Below are positions 36,178-44,339 of a DNA stretch of 64,000 nt, in pieces. The notes beneath the pieces were generated by a model. It did no database searches, was not told where the DNA came from, and was given only the letters and a program-made list of their open reading frames with translations. Source of the DNA: Bryobacterales bacterium (lineage in GTDB: Bacteria > Acidobacteriota > Terriglobia > Bryobacterales > Bryobacteraceae). The translations under genes were made by a program, and so were the position numbers. Within the stretch, counting starts at the first letter, position 1. The number at the start of each line of letters is the position of its first letter. The DNA lies in NCBI GenBank assembly GCA_016716385.1, contig JADJWL010000025.1, forward strand, positions 744,001 to 808,000. Direction: 5' to 3'.

Positions 36178-38022
36178 ATGGCGGCAATGCCCTATCAGCC
36201 CATCGAGAGCTACGGCATCATCGGGGACATGCACACGGTCGCACTGGTCGGGATCAACGGATCGATCGACTGGTTCTGCTACCCCAACTTCGATTCCCCT
36301 AGCGTTTTCGCCCGTCTCCTCGACGATGAGAAAGGCGGCTACTTCTCCATTGAACCCCTGGACTCCGGTCCGATTGCCCGGAAGCAACTCTACTGGCCCG
36401 ACACCAACGTTCTCGTGACGCGCTTTTTCTCGCACGATGGCGTTGGCGAGGTCGTAGACTTCATGCCGGTCGCCAAGACCCGCCAGACGCGCGGGACGGG
36501 TCCGGTGGTGCGCATGGTTACAGTGAATCGCGGGGTTATGAAGTTCCGCATGGAATGCTGCCCGGCATTTAACTACGCCCGGGACCCGCACACGGCCCAG
36601 TACACCGGCGAATCGGTCTGTTTCCGTTCGAAGACGGCCAGTCTGTCGCTTTCTTCCGAGGCGCCCTTGAGTGTTCGGGGCTGCAACGCCGAGTCCGAGT
36701 TCGAATTGCGGGAAGACGAGCAGGCGACCTTTGTATTCGCCGGGACGCCGGATGGCGAGTGCGCTCCGGCGCTGTCGCCAGCCCAGGCCCGGATGCTCTT
36801 CGAGGACACTGTGGCCTACTGGCGCAACTGGCTCCGCAAGTGCACTTACCACGGCCGCTGGCGCGAGATCGTTTACCGCTCGGCGATGGCGCTCAAGCTG
36901 CTGACTTTCGAACCGACCGGGGCGATCGTAGCAGCGCCCACGTGCAGCCTGCCGGAAGGAATCGGCGGCGAGCGCAACTGGGACTACCGCTATACCTGGA
37001 TCCGCGACGCGGCGTTTACCGTCTACGGGTTCCTCCGCATCGGCTTCACCGAGGAAGCGGCCAGCTTCATGCATTGGCTGGAACAGCGCTGCCACGAACT
37101 GGAACCCGACGGTTCCTTGCAGGTGATGTACGGCATCCACGGCCGGCACAAGCTGACCGAAGAGCGACTCGATCACCTCGACGGCTACAAAGGGTCGCGG
37201 CCCGTGCGCATCGGCAACGACGCCTACCACCAGCTTCAGCTCGACATCTACGGCGAGCTGATGGATTCGGTGTATCTCTACAACAAGTACGGCAGCCCGA
37301 TCTCGTCCGATCTCTGGATGCACCTGCGGCGACTCGTGAACTGGACGTGTGACAACTGGGACAAAGTGGACGAAGGCATCTGGGAGGTTCGCAGCGACCC
37401 TCAACATTTCGTCTATTCCAAGCTCATGTGCTGGGTCGCGGTTGATCGCGCGTTGCGGCTGGCCGACAAGCGCTCGTTTCCTGCCGACCGCGCCAAGTGG
37501 CTGAAAGTTCGTGACCAGATCTACGAGGAGATCCTTGAAAAAGGCTGGAACCGCGACCAGAACGCGTTTGTCCAGCACTACGGCAGCCACACTCTCGATG
37601 CGGCGAATCTGATGATGCCGCTCACGTTCTTCATGTCCCCGTCCGACCCGAAGATGCTGAAGACTCTCGATGCGATCAACCGGCCTCCCTCCAGGGGAGG
37701 CCTGGTCTCGAACAGCCTCGTCTACCGGTACAACGTGACGGAAACCGCGGACGGTCTGCGCGGCGAAGAGGGAACGTTCAACATCTGCACGTTTTGGCTG
37801 GTTGAAGCGCTGACGCGCGCCGGACGCTCGGATCCGCTGCGGCTCGATCAGGCACGCCTGATGTTCGAACGCATGCTCGGGTACGCCAACCATCTCGGCC
37901 TCTACGCCGAAGAAACGGGCGCCCACGGCGAGGCTCTGGGCAACTTCCCGCAGGCGTTCACTCACCTCGGGCTGATCAGCGCGGCGTACAACCTGAATCG
38001 CGCACTCGACGGCGGCCACTGA
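36178..38022 (+). CDS. Glycoside hydrolase family 15 (glucoamylase/trehalase-like)
   Basis: The ATG at 36178 follows GGAGGTGG and gives 614 residues without a signal peptide, so it is cytoplasmic. ESYGIIGDMHTVALVGINGS, DWFCYPNFDSPSVFA, GGERNWDYRYTWIRDA, DEGIWEVR with the general-acid glutamate, and the C-terminal EEGTFNICTFWLVEAL are GH15 landmarks in the order seen in bacterial glucoamylases and actinobacterial trehalases. It should release glucose from short alpha-glucans or trehalose. Alternative start MPYQP nine bases later is possible. It ends 10 bp from a convergent gene. Confidence 0.92.
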   Translation: MAAMPYQPIESYGIIGDMHTVALVGINGSIDWFCYPNFDSPSVFARLLDDEKGGYFSIEPLDSGPIARKQLYWPDTNVLVTRFFSHDGVGEVVDFMPVAKTRQTRGTGPVVRMVTVNRGVMKFRMECCPAFNYARDPHTAQYTGESVCFRSKTASLSLSSEAPLSVRGCNAESEFELREDEQATFVFAGTPDGECAPALSPAQARMLFEDTVAYWRNWLRKCTYHGRWREIVYRSAMALKLLTFEPTGAIVAAPTCSLPEGIGGERNWDYRYTWIRDAAFTVYGFLRIGFTEEAASFMHWLEQRCHELEPDGSLQVMYGIHGRHKLTEERLDHLDGYKGSRPVRIGNDAYHQLQLDIYGELMDSVYLYNKYGSPISSDLWMHLRRLVNWTCDNWDKVDEGIWEVRSDPQHFVYSKLMCWVAVDRALRLADKRSFPADRAKWLKVRDQIYEEILEKGWNRDQNAFVQHYGSHTLDAANLMMPLTFFMSPSDPKMLKTLDAINRPPSRGGLVSNSLVYRYNVTETADGLRGEEGTFNICTFWLVEALTRAGRSDPLRLDQARLMFERMLGYANHLGLYAEETGAHGEALGNFPQAFTHLGLISAAYNLNRALDGGH

Positions 38023-38032
38023 GACCGGAGCG

Positions 38033-38842
38033 TCAGCGGCGGATCAGGGCCTGCGCCAGGGAAGCCAGATCGCAGGCGGTTTCTCCCGCCAGTTGGGCGC
38101 GCAGGCGGCTCCAAAACGTGAGGCGTTCGTGGAGCCGGTACACTGGCGCCACCCGCAAACCGGCAACAGGCCCGGCGGTGACCGCGGCCCAGGGCTCGCC
38201 GCCATCCGGTGGTTCTTGAAGGCGAGTCGCACGACCACCTGCTGCGTCCACGACCGCCTCGACGGCCGCTGCGCCGGGTTCGGGGACAAACAGCCACACC
38301 TCAGGACGGCGGCGCAGCATGCCGGCGACGCGCGCCGCCTCATGGGTGGCACATGAGTCCAGTCTTCGCAGGGCTTCGGAAACGCGGCCAAGGTTTAAAC
38401 AGGCGAGTGCGGCGCGCGCCGGATCGGCATCGTGGAGAGCCGGCTCAACCCCGACACCGATGGCGAGGTCGGACTCGTCCCATAGATCCAGCGAGAGAAC
38501 GGACCGGCAGCGTGCACATCGCTTGCCGGCCGCCGAGAACACCCGGCAGAACGGGCAGAGCCTCACGGCTTCGGTGGTCTCGTCATCCGGACACCGCGCC
38601 AGCCACGCGCGCGCCCGCCGGTTCTCCGGATTCAGCGCCAGCACCCGCCGGAGATGGGCCGCGGCTTCCCCTGGCTCTTCCGCGAGCGATGCCCGCCACA
38701 TCCAGGCGATCTCGTTGGCTTCTTCCGCTTCGGTGATGTCGTGGAACAGAGACCGGGCCAGTCCCTTATCCCCGGATCTGGCGGCTTCTACCGCGCGCTC
38801 CAGTGCCTCCACGAACGATGGGGGTTCCGCCGTCACTGTCAT
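38033..38842 (-). CDS. Zinc-ribbon protein with N-terminal helical (TPR-like) repeats, unknown function
   Basis: A 269-residue soluble protein. The first 85 residues read as paired helices (FVEALERAVEAARSGDKGLA, WMWRASLAEEPGEAAAHLRR, LALNPENRRARAWLARC), resembling tetratricopeptide repeats with NPEN turns. Cys96/Cys99 (CPFC) and Cys109/Cys112 (CARC) form a zinc ribbon. The C-terminal 150 residues show no recognisable motif. Such repeat-plus-ribbon proteins in Acidobacteriota and Myxococcota often serve as scaffolds, but no function can be assigned. It is convergent with the GH15 gene and divergent from the esterase. Confidence 0.75.
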   Translation of the reverse strand: MTVTAEPPSFVEALERAVEAARSGDKGLARSLFHDITEAEEANEIAWMWRASLAEEPGEAAAHLRRVLALNPENRRARAWLARCPDDETTEAVRLCPFCRVFSAAGKRCARCRSVLSLDLWDESDLAIGVGVEPALHDADPARAALACLNLGRVSEALRRLDSCATHEAARVAGMLRRRPEVWLFVPEPGAAAVEAVVDAAGGRATRLQEPPDGGEPWAAVTAGPVAGLRVAPVYRLHERLTFWSRLRAQLAGETACDLASLAQALIRR

Positions 38843-38944
38843 TTCAGACTAGCGGGCGCGGCCCCGGAAGGGAATCCAACTTCCGTGTCGCCGGTTCCAG
38901 TACTTTGGCGGTAGTCGAACGTCCTGAGTCGTAGATCTTCGCGC

Positions 38945-38950
38945 TACCTT
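38945..38950 (+). promoter_or_regulatory. -10-like box before the esterase gene
   Basis: TACCTT ends 6 nt before the ATG at 38957. The flanking run TACCTTCTA is identical to that before folD (8597-8605). No usable Shine-Dalgarno separates it from the start. Confidence 0.4.
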
Positions 38951-38956
38951 CTAGGA

Positions 38957-40150
38957 ATGCTGTGGCTGGTTCTCGGCTTACTGGCGGCGGCCGCTGCCGG
39001 CGGCGAACCCACTCAGATTCGCGAGGCCCTCTTTGTGCCCAATCCGCTCCCTCCGCTGGCGGTGGAACACCACGGGACGTTCGAACCGGAGCCCGGGATC
39101 GTCGCCGAGCGCGTCTCGTATGCGTCGGCTTACGGCATGCGCGTCCCGGCAATTCTCTACCGTCCGGCCCGCCCGTCCCGCAAGGCGCCCGGACTGATCG
39201 TGGTCAACGGCCACGGCGGCGACAAGTCTAGCTGGTACGCCACATACTCCGGCGTGCTCTACGCGCGTGCTGGGGCGTTCGTCCTGACCTACGATCCGCT
39301 CGGCGAAGGCGAGCGCAATGGACGGCGCGAGTCCGGCACGCGCGAGCACGACACGCTCCAGAAGCCCGACGAGATCGCCCTGCGGCTCGGCGGCACAATG
39401 CAGACCGACGTGATGCAGGCGGTTTCGTACCTCGCGAGCCGCCCTGAAGTGGATGCCTCCCGCATCGCCGCCGCCGGCTACTCCATGGGTTCGTTCGTGC
39501 TCAGTATCGCCTGCGCTCACGAGACCCGTCTGCGGGCGTGTGTCCTGGCGGGGGGCGGGAACCTTGACGGACCCGGCGAGTATTGGGATACCTCGAAGCA
39601 AATGTGCCAGGGTCTGCCGTACAAGGCGCTCTCGTTTCTCGGCCGGCGGCCCGAGCGGATCTTCTCTTTGCACGCCGGACGCGGGCCAACGTTGATCGTC
39701 AACGGAACCGAAGACACGATCCTCCAGCACCAGCGGCGCGACCCCAAAGCCTACTTCCGGCTTCTGCAGCGGCTCGCCGCCGAGGCGCGGGGTACGCGCG
39801 AGGGAGTTTTCGAAACGCTCTACGAGGAAAAGGCCGGGCACAGGCCGCTGTTTGTCACCAGGCCCGTGGCGCTCTGGCTCGAGCGGCAGATCGACTTCCC
39901 AGACTGGACCGCAGCGGTCATCGAGTCGATGCCCGTCACCCACATCGGGTCCTGGGCACGGGATCACCGGGTTGCCATGGACCCCCTCTACGCCACCGAG
40001 CACCGTGAGGGCGGCACCCTCGCCCTCGGAGCGGACATTCCCGGAATCGAGCGCGACCGGCTCCATGTCCTTTCCCGCGAAGAATGGGAGCGCCGCCGCG
40101 GCGAATTCGTCTACTCCGGCTGGCTGAAGCGGGTGCGCGGCCTTCAGTGA
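38957..40150 (+). CDS. Exported alpha/beta hydrolase (acetyl xylan esterase / dienelactone hydrolase-like)
   Basis: A 397-residue protein with a short signal peptide (MLWLVLGLLAAAAAGGE). The hydrolase core has the oxyanion segment VVNGHGGDKSSWY, the TYDPLGEGERNGRR loop and the nucleophile elbow AAGYSMGS with Ser176. A His near GHRPLF may complete the triad. It likely cleaves acyl esters of plant or microbial polymers outside the inner membrane. The last 7 bp overlap the convergent creatininase gene. Confidence 0.82.
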   Translation: MLWLVLGLLAAAAAGGEPTQIREALFVPNPLPPLAVEHHGTFEPEPGIVAERVSYASAYGMRVPAILYRPARPSRKAPGLIVVNGHGGDKSSWYATYSGVLYARAGAFVLTYDPLGEGERNGRRESGTREHDTLQKPDEIALRLGGTMQTDVMQAVSYLASRPEVDASRIAAAGYSMGSFVLSIACAHETRLRACVLAGGGNLDGPGEYWDTSKQMCQGLPYKALSFLGRRPERIFSLHAGRGPTLIVNGTEDTILQHQRRDPKAYFRLLQRLAAEARGTREGVFETLYEEKAGHRPLFVTRPVALWLERQIDFPDWTAAVIESMPVTHIGSWARDHRVAMDPLYATEHREGGTLALGADIPGIERDRLHVLSREEWERRRGEFVYSGWLKRVRGLQ

Positions 40151-40944
40151 TGATCCACGCGCGGCTCGATCGTGCGGTCCCGGAATTCGCGCAGCAGGTT
40201 GACCATCCGTTCCGTCACAGCCTCCACGAATTGCTCACCCTTCTCGCGGGATGCCTTGGTTGGATCGCCGACCGTGCCGGTGCGGGAGTAGCGGCTGAAC
40301 CACTCCTGAAAGACGACCGGCGAGGGCGCTGACAGGTCCCAGTAGAAATACTCGGTCTTCTGGAAGTTGATGTCCTTCTCGGCTTTCTCGAACTGCACCA
40401 GGTCGCCCCGCAGATAAAGCAGGACGGACGTCTCCAGCTCGCAGCCATGGGCCATTCCTCCGGGGAACTCGCTCTCGCGCAGTTTCGAGAGCAGTTCGCG
40501 CGGGATCAGGCTCCACCAGGACACCATGGCGCAGATGGCTTCCGTCTGGTTGGTGATGTAACGCGCCGCCACATCGAGAAACGGGACGTTCGATCCGTGC
40601 CCGTTCACCAGCAGGATCTTGCGGAAGCCGTGATGCGCGAGACTGCGGCCGATGTCGCGCACGTAGCGCACGATCGTCTCGCCTTCGACCGCGATCGTAC
40701 CGGGGAAATCGAGGTGGTGTTCGTTGAACGAATAATAGACCGACGGCAGCAGCAGCGCCTCCCCGGGCATGCGCTCCACGGCGCGGCGGGACATTTCGGT
40801 CGCAGTGAGCACGTCCGTCACCAGCGGCAGGTGCGGGCCGTGCTGCTCGACGGTTCCCACCGGCAGCACGCAAACGCAATCCGCCGCCACAGCCTCACGG
40901 ACTTCCGGCCAGGTCAACTCCTCGTAACGGTACTTGTTCGTCAT
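40144..40944 (-). CDS. Creatininase-family amidohydrolase
   Basis: I use the ATG at 40942-40944 (MTNKYRYEELTWPEV), 266 residues, preceded by GGAG at proper spacing. Metal-ligand motifs of the family are present: VGTVEQHGPHLPLVTD, the NEHHLDFPGT segment and LLVNGHGSNVPFLD. The family hydrolyses cyclic amides such as creatinine or acts on biosynthetic formamides (for example MftE); the substrate cannot be assigned. Soluble, no signal peptide. Confidence 0.87.
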   Translation of the reverse strand: MTNKYRYEELTWPEVREAVAADCVCVLPVGTVEQHGPHLPLVTDVLTATEMSRRAVERMPGEALLLPSVYYSFNEHHLDFPGTIAVEGETIVRYVRDIGRSLAHHGFRKILLVNGHGSNVPFLDVAARYITNQTEAICAMVSWWSLIPRELLSKLRESEFPGGMAHGCELETSVLLYLRGDLVQFEKAEKDINFQKTEYFYWDLSAPSPVVFQEWFSRYSRTGTVGDPTKASREKGEQFVEAVTERMVNLLREFRDRTIEPRVDHH

Positions 40945-40949
40945 GGAAT

Positions 40950-41000
40950 CTCCGAAAAGTGTAGCCGAAATCTTACCGGGGCGTACACTCGAAACAGGAG
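40950..41000. promoter_or_regulatory. Divergent promoters with Shine-Dalgarno leaders between creatininase and PLP enzyme genes
   Basis: Leftward, TACACT (40963-40958) precedes GGAG (40953-40950) and the ATG at 40944. Rightward, TACACT (40984-40989) precedes AGGAG (40996-41000) and the ATG at 41008. Unlike the leaderless genes nearby, both sides keep a short leader with ribosome binding site. Confidence 0.4.
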
Positions 41001-41007
41001 AGCCTTC

Positions 41008-42237
41008 ATGTCCAACATCGTCCACGTGCGGCCCGGCACCGCCGTGATCACGCGCGGCTACGACCCGGCGCTTTCTCTGGGGTCGGCGCGGCCGGCGGTC
41101 TTTCGCAGTTCTACATATGTGTTCCCGACTCCTGAAGCGGCAGCCCGCGCGTTCGACATCGTCTCCGGACGCGTGCCTCCGGTCGACGGGGAATCACCGG
41201 ATCTGATCTATTCCCGCATTTCTCATCCCAATGCCGAGATTCTGGAGGATCACCTGGTGCCGCTCGAGCCTGGCGCCACCGAAGCCGCCGTATTCAACTC
41301 CGGCATGGCCGCGATCATGACCGCATTCTTCACGTTCGCCCGGCCGGGGTCGACAATTGTCCACACCTCGCCGCTGTACGGCGGCACCACGCAGCTCATC
41401 CACGAATTTCTGGAGCCGTTCGGAGTCAATTCCGTGCCGGTGCACGCCGGAGAAGGGGACGCGCTGGATGCCGCGATCCGCGATGCAGCCGATCTGTGCA
41501 TCGTGTTCATCGAGACGCCGGCGAATCCCACGCTCGTGATGACCGACATCCGGCGCGCCGCCGCCGCCGCTTCGGCGCGGCCGGACAAGCCGGTCGTCAT
41601 GGTCGACAACACGTTCCTCGGTCCGGTGTTCCAACACCCAATCCCGCTCGGTGCGGACCTGGTCCTGTATTCGGCGACGAAATACCTGAGCGGTTTCAGC
41701 GACCTGATCGCGGGAGTCGCCCTGGCGCGCGACCCGCACCTGATCGCGCGCTTGCGGGCGCGCCGCGTCCTGTTCGGCAACATCCTGCAGCCCGACGAGT
41801 GCTGGATGCTCGATGGCCGCCTGCCTACCGTGACGCTGCGGATGAACCGCCAGAGCAAGAATGCGCAGCGGATCGCCGAACGCCTCGCCGGCCATCCCAG
41901 GCTCGAAGCCGTCTTCTATCCCACGCTGTTCCGGGATCCGGACCAGTTCCGCATTTACCAGTCGCAATGCGACCACCCCGGCGGGATCGTGTCGCTTGTG
42001 TTTCGCGATGGCCGGCCAGCGGCGTTCGATTTCCTGCGCAAGCTGCAGCTCGCGAAGAATGCCGTGTCGTTGGGAGGCGTCGAGACGCTGGTCTGCCACC
42101 CGCGCAGCACGACGCACTCCAGCATGACGGAGGCGGAAGTGCGTGCAGCCGGCCTCAGCGATGGCCTGGTCAGGCTCTCGATCGGCGTCGAAGACTGGCG
42201 CGACCTGCTGGCCGATATCGAATCCGCGCTCGATTGA
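41008..42237 (+). CDS. PLP-dependent Cys/Met metabolism enzyme (cystathionine gamma-synthase / methionine gamma-lyase type)
   Basis: The ATG at 41008 follows AGGAG and gives 409 residues; the open frame upstream is antisense to the creatininase gene. The fold-type I gamma-family signatures are LIYSRISHPN, the HTSPLYGGTTQL block, VDNTFLGP and SATKYLSGFSD with the PLP lysine. It could eliminate the gamma-substituent of methionine or homoserine esters, or form cystathionine. Substrate is not resolvable; the length and the YSRISHPN start favour methionine gamma-lyase/O-acylhomoserine sulfhydrylase types. Confidence 0.88.
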   Translation: MSNIVHVRPGTAVITRGYDPALSLGSARPAVFRSSTYVFPTPEAAARAFDIVSGRVPPVDGESPDLIYSRISHPNAEILEDHLVPLEPGATEAAVFNSGMAAIMTAFFTFARPGSTIVHTSPLYGGTTQLIHEFLEPFGVNSVPVHAGEGDALDAAIRDAADLCIVFIETPANPTLVMTDIRRAAAAASARPDKPVVMVDNTFLGPVFQHPIPLGADLVLYSATKYLSGFSDLIAGVALARDPHLIARLRARRVLFGNILQPDECWMLDGRLPTVTLRMNRQSKNAQRIAERLAGHPRLEAVFYPTLFRDPDQFRIYQSQCDHPGGIVSLVFRDGRPAAFDFLRKLQLAKNAVSLGGVETLVCHPRSTTHSSMTEAEVRAAGLSDGLVRLSIGVEDWRDLLADIESALD

Positions 42238-42240
42238 GAG

Positions 42241-42640
42241 TCAGTTGGGCGGCGCATCTAACGCCACAATCTTGGAGGCGAGCGTTGCCACGGGCGGAGT
42301 CCGTTCGACACGACGTACCCGCCTGCCGCCATTCCGTGGCCATCATCCGGCCGCCAGGCGTGCCGGTGGCGAGCGCGTCCAGAACGGCGCGAACCACCGC
42401 ATCTGCCTCCAGCGCACCCAGCCTGGGGTGGATCCGCAGGGCCACGACGGGCACTCCACTTTGCCTCCCGCTCCGCGAACTGGTAGTCGGTCGGATCTCC
42501 CCCGAACCGCTGCGGCAGCACATTCTCGATCAGGTTCAGCAGATGGCTGCCGACGAAGTGCATCCCCCCGCTCGTCAGTTTCTCGTAGCTCCGGACCGAG
42601 CGCGCTTTCCCGGTGAACCGGGGCCAGCCAATTTGACGGT
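42241..42640 (-). pseudogene. Decayed C-terminal remnant of a PaaK/CapK-like adenylate-forming enzyme
   Basis: Three leftward frames together reproduce the end of the intact gene at 32873-34438. From about 42640 to 42460 one frame reads RSYEKLTSGGMHFVGSHLL and LIENVLPQRFGG, matching ASFGKLTGQGLSLFGTDLV and LLEQDLPARLGG of the intact gene. After a one-base shift near 42451-42462 a second frame reads VALRIHPRLGALEADAVVRA, matching VRLCVSPRTGLRDAQLVRQ. After another shift near 42300-42340 a third frame reads VATLASKIVALDAPPN and stops at 42241-42243. The N-terminal two thirds are missing. The right edge meets the ATP synthase promoter. Confidence 0.75.
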
Positions 42641-42662
42641 ACCCCCGCCGCCATGCTACGTT
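42633..42662 (+). promoter_or_regulatory. Promoter of the ATP synthase operon
   Basis: TTGACG (42633-42638) and an extended -10, TGC TACGTT (42657-42662), are 18 bp apart. A start near 42669 gives a leader of about 38 nt. The 11-mer GCCATGCTACG inside it is shared with the ppa promoter. Confidence 0.5.
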
Positions 42663-42706
42663 AACGGTTTACCAAGCGCACCAGCATCCCCGTTTCGACT
42701 CACTAG

Positions 42707-43156
42707 ATGGACGCGATTCTGCAGTCTTTGCTCGGCCTTGGCGTGAAGGCTCTGCCCACGCTGCTGCTCGTTATCTTCCTCCACTTCTTTCTGAAGACGT
42801 TCTTCTTCCTGCCGATGGAGCGGATCCTGCGCGAGCGGCACGAGAAGAGCGGCGGATCGCGCGAGCATGCCGCTGCGGCGATGCGCCGGGCGGAGGAGAA
42901 AGTAGCCGAGTACGAGGCGGCTCTTCGCGAGGCCCGCATCGCGGTCTATCACGAAATGGAAAAGAACAAGCGCGCGCTCGAAGCCGAGCAGGCGGCGCAC
43001 GTTGCCCAGGCACGGCGCAGTGCCGAAGCGCAGGTGCGGGACGCCAAGGCGTCGCTCGACGCCGAGTACGCCCGCTTAAGCCACCAATTGGGCGACGAAG
43101 CAGAAGCCCTCGCCGATCGGATGGCGGAGATCCTGCTTCGCGGGAGGGCGGCGTGA
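42707..43156 (+). CDS. atpF': F-type ATP synthase subunit b' (first b-type stator subunit)
   Basis: A 149-residue protein with one N-terminal membrane helix (about residues 9-37, LPTLLLVIFLHFFLKTFFF) and a long charged helix (40-145) rich in Ala, Glu and Arg, the b-subunit plan. It forms the peripheral stalk with the second b-type chain encoded next. The stop overlaps the next GTG start (GTGA). Which of the two chains is b and which b' cannot be decided; the shorter, first one resembles b' in organisms with paired b genes. Confidence 0.85.
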   Translation: MDAILQSLLGLGVKALPTLLLVIFLHFFLKTFFFLPMERILRERHEKSGGSREHAAAAMRRAEEKVAEYEAALREARIAVYHEMEKNKRALEAEQAAHVAQARRSAEAQVRDAKASLDAEYARLSHQLGDEAEALADRMAEILLRGRAA

Positions 43157-43773
43157 GGATCCTCGTCTCGACCGTCGTTCTGGCGATCGCCCTGGCCGTG
43201 TCTGCGGCAGGTCCGGCCGAGGCACAGCAGGGGTCGCACTCGTCGGAATCCGGCGAAGCCCAGAGTCACGGCACAGACCTAACGGGCTGGAAGTGGATCA
43301 ACTTCTTTCTGCTCGTTGGGATCGCGGGCTACTTTCTGGCCAAACCCGCCGGGCGTTTCTTTGCCGGCCGTACCCATGACATCCGGAAAGGAATTCGCGA
43401 GGCCCAGGCCCTCCGGGAGGAAGCTGAAGCCCGCGTCGCCGACGTGGAGCGCCGCCTCGCGAATCTCGACCAGGATATCCAACACTTAAGAGACAGGGCT
43501 CGCGACGAGGCCGCGGCCGAAGCCGAGAGACTCCGGAACGTCACCAGCAGAGATATCGCGCGCATCCAGGCTCAGGCGGAAGAAGAGATCCGGCAGGCAG
43601 CCAAGTCGGCGGAAAGCCGCTTGCGCCGCGACGCCACCGCTCTCGCGTTGCAGTTGGCGGAACAGAAACTGCGTTCCCAGGTGGATGCGTCGGGCCAGGA
43701 TGCGCTGGTCCGGCGTTTCGTCGACGGTCTGGGAACTTCGCTGGAGCCGCAATCTGAGTCGTCCCCGCGTTAG
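43153..43773 (+). CDS. atpF: F-type ATP synthase subunit b with N-terminal signal-like segment
   Basis: A 206-residue protein starting at GTG 43153. Unusually it begins with a cleavable-looking signal (VRILVSTVVLAIALAVSAAGPAEAQ), then a Ser/His-rich linker and the true b-subunit membrane segment (GWKWINFFLLVGIAGYFLAK), followed by the long coiled stalk (about 80-190). It is the second peripheral-stalk chain. Operon position before atpH is standard. The extra N-terminal segment is discussed in the findings. Confidence 0.87.
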   Translation: MRILVSTVVLAIALAVSAAGPAEAQQGSHSSESGEAQSHGTDLTGWKWINFFLLVGIAGYFLAKPAGRFFAGRTHDIRKGIREAQALREEAEARVADVERRLANLDQDIQHLRDRARDEAAAEAERLRNVTSRDIARIQAQAEEEIRQAAKSAESRLRRDATALALQLAEQKLRSQVDASGQDALVRRFVDGLGTSLEPQSESSPR

Positions 43774-43776
43774 ACC

Positions 43777-44328
43777 ATGACCAGTACCGCCTCCGCCTCC
43801 CGTTATGCCCGCGCCCTGGCAGACGTTGTTTCCGCCTCCTCTGGCGCCATCGACCCAGCTCGCGTCGTCAAGGACTTGCAGGGCTTCGAAGAGGCGTTGG
43901 CGGGGTCGATCGATCTGCGGCGCGTTCTGCTGTCCCCCGCGGTGGCGCCGCACCGGAAGTCCGCCGTACTCCAGCGAATAGGGACGCTGTTGGACCTGAT
44001 CCAGCCGGTGCGCAATTTTCTGCGCGTCGTCTCCAGCCGGCGGCGCCTGACAGAGCTGACTGCGATCCGGCGGGCATTCGAATCGATGATGGATGAGCGC
44101 ATGGGGGTGCTGCAGGTGGACGTCGTATCCGCCCAGTCCTTGACCGATGCACAGCAGGCAGCGCTTGCCGGCCGGATGCAGCGGGCCACGGGACGCCAGG
44201 TATGGCTCCGTTGCGAGGTAGACCCTGAGTTGATTGGCGGCGCCTTGGCCCGCATCGGATCCACGGTGTTCGACGGCTCCCTGAGGGGCCGCCTGGAGGC
44301 TCTCGGCAAGCGGCTGGCCGCGGGATAG
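43777..44328 (+). CDS. atpH: F-type ATP synthase subunit delta
   Basis: A 183-residue soluble protein. The start SASRYARALADVVS and the middle LRRVLLSPAVAPHRKSAVLQ, then VRNFLRVVSSRRRL and the C-terminal LIGGALARIGSTVFDGSLRGRLE are typical of the delta/OSCP subunit that joins the peripheral stalk to the F1 head. It follows atpF by 3 bp and precedes atpA by 11 bp. Confidence 0.92.
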   Translation: MTSTASASRYARALADVVSASSGAIDPARVVKDLQGFEEALAGSIDLRRVLLSPAVAPHRKSAVLQRIGTLLDLIQPVRNFLRVVSSRRRLTELTAIRRAFESMMDERMGVLQVDVVSAQSLTDAQQAALAGRMQRATGRQVWLRCEVDPELIGGALARIGSTVFDGSLRGRLEALGKRLAAG

Positions 44329-44339
44329 ATTGAGGAACT

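Noticed and set aside
35965..38019. A 684-residue open frame antisense to the GH15 gene
   Set aside because: It mirrors the codon phase of a well-supported glycosidase, has Arg/Val/His/Gln-rich composition and no family features. Long antisense frames are expected in G+C-rich coding DNA.
40447..41007. N-terminal extension of the PLP enzyme frame
   Set aside because: It is antisense to the creatininase gene; the ATG at 41008 has AGGAG and the family's normal N-terminus follows it.
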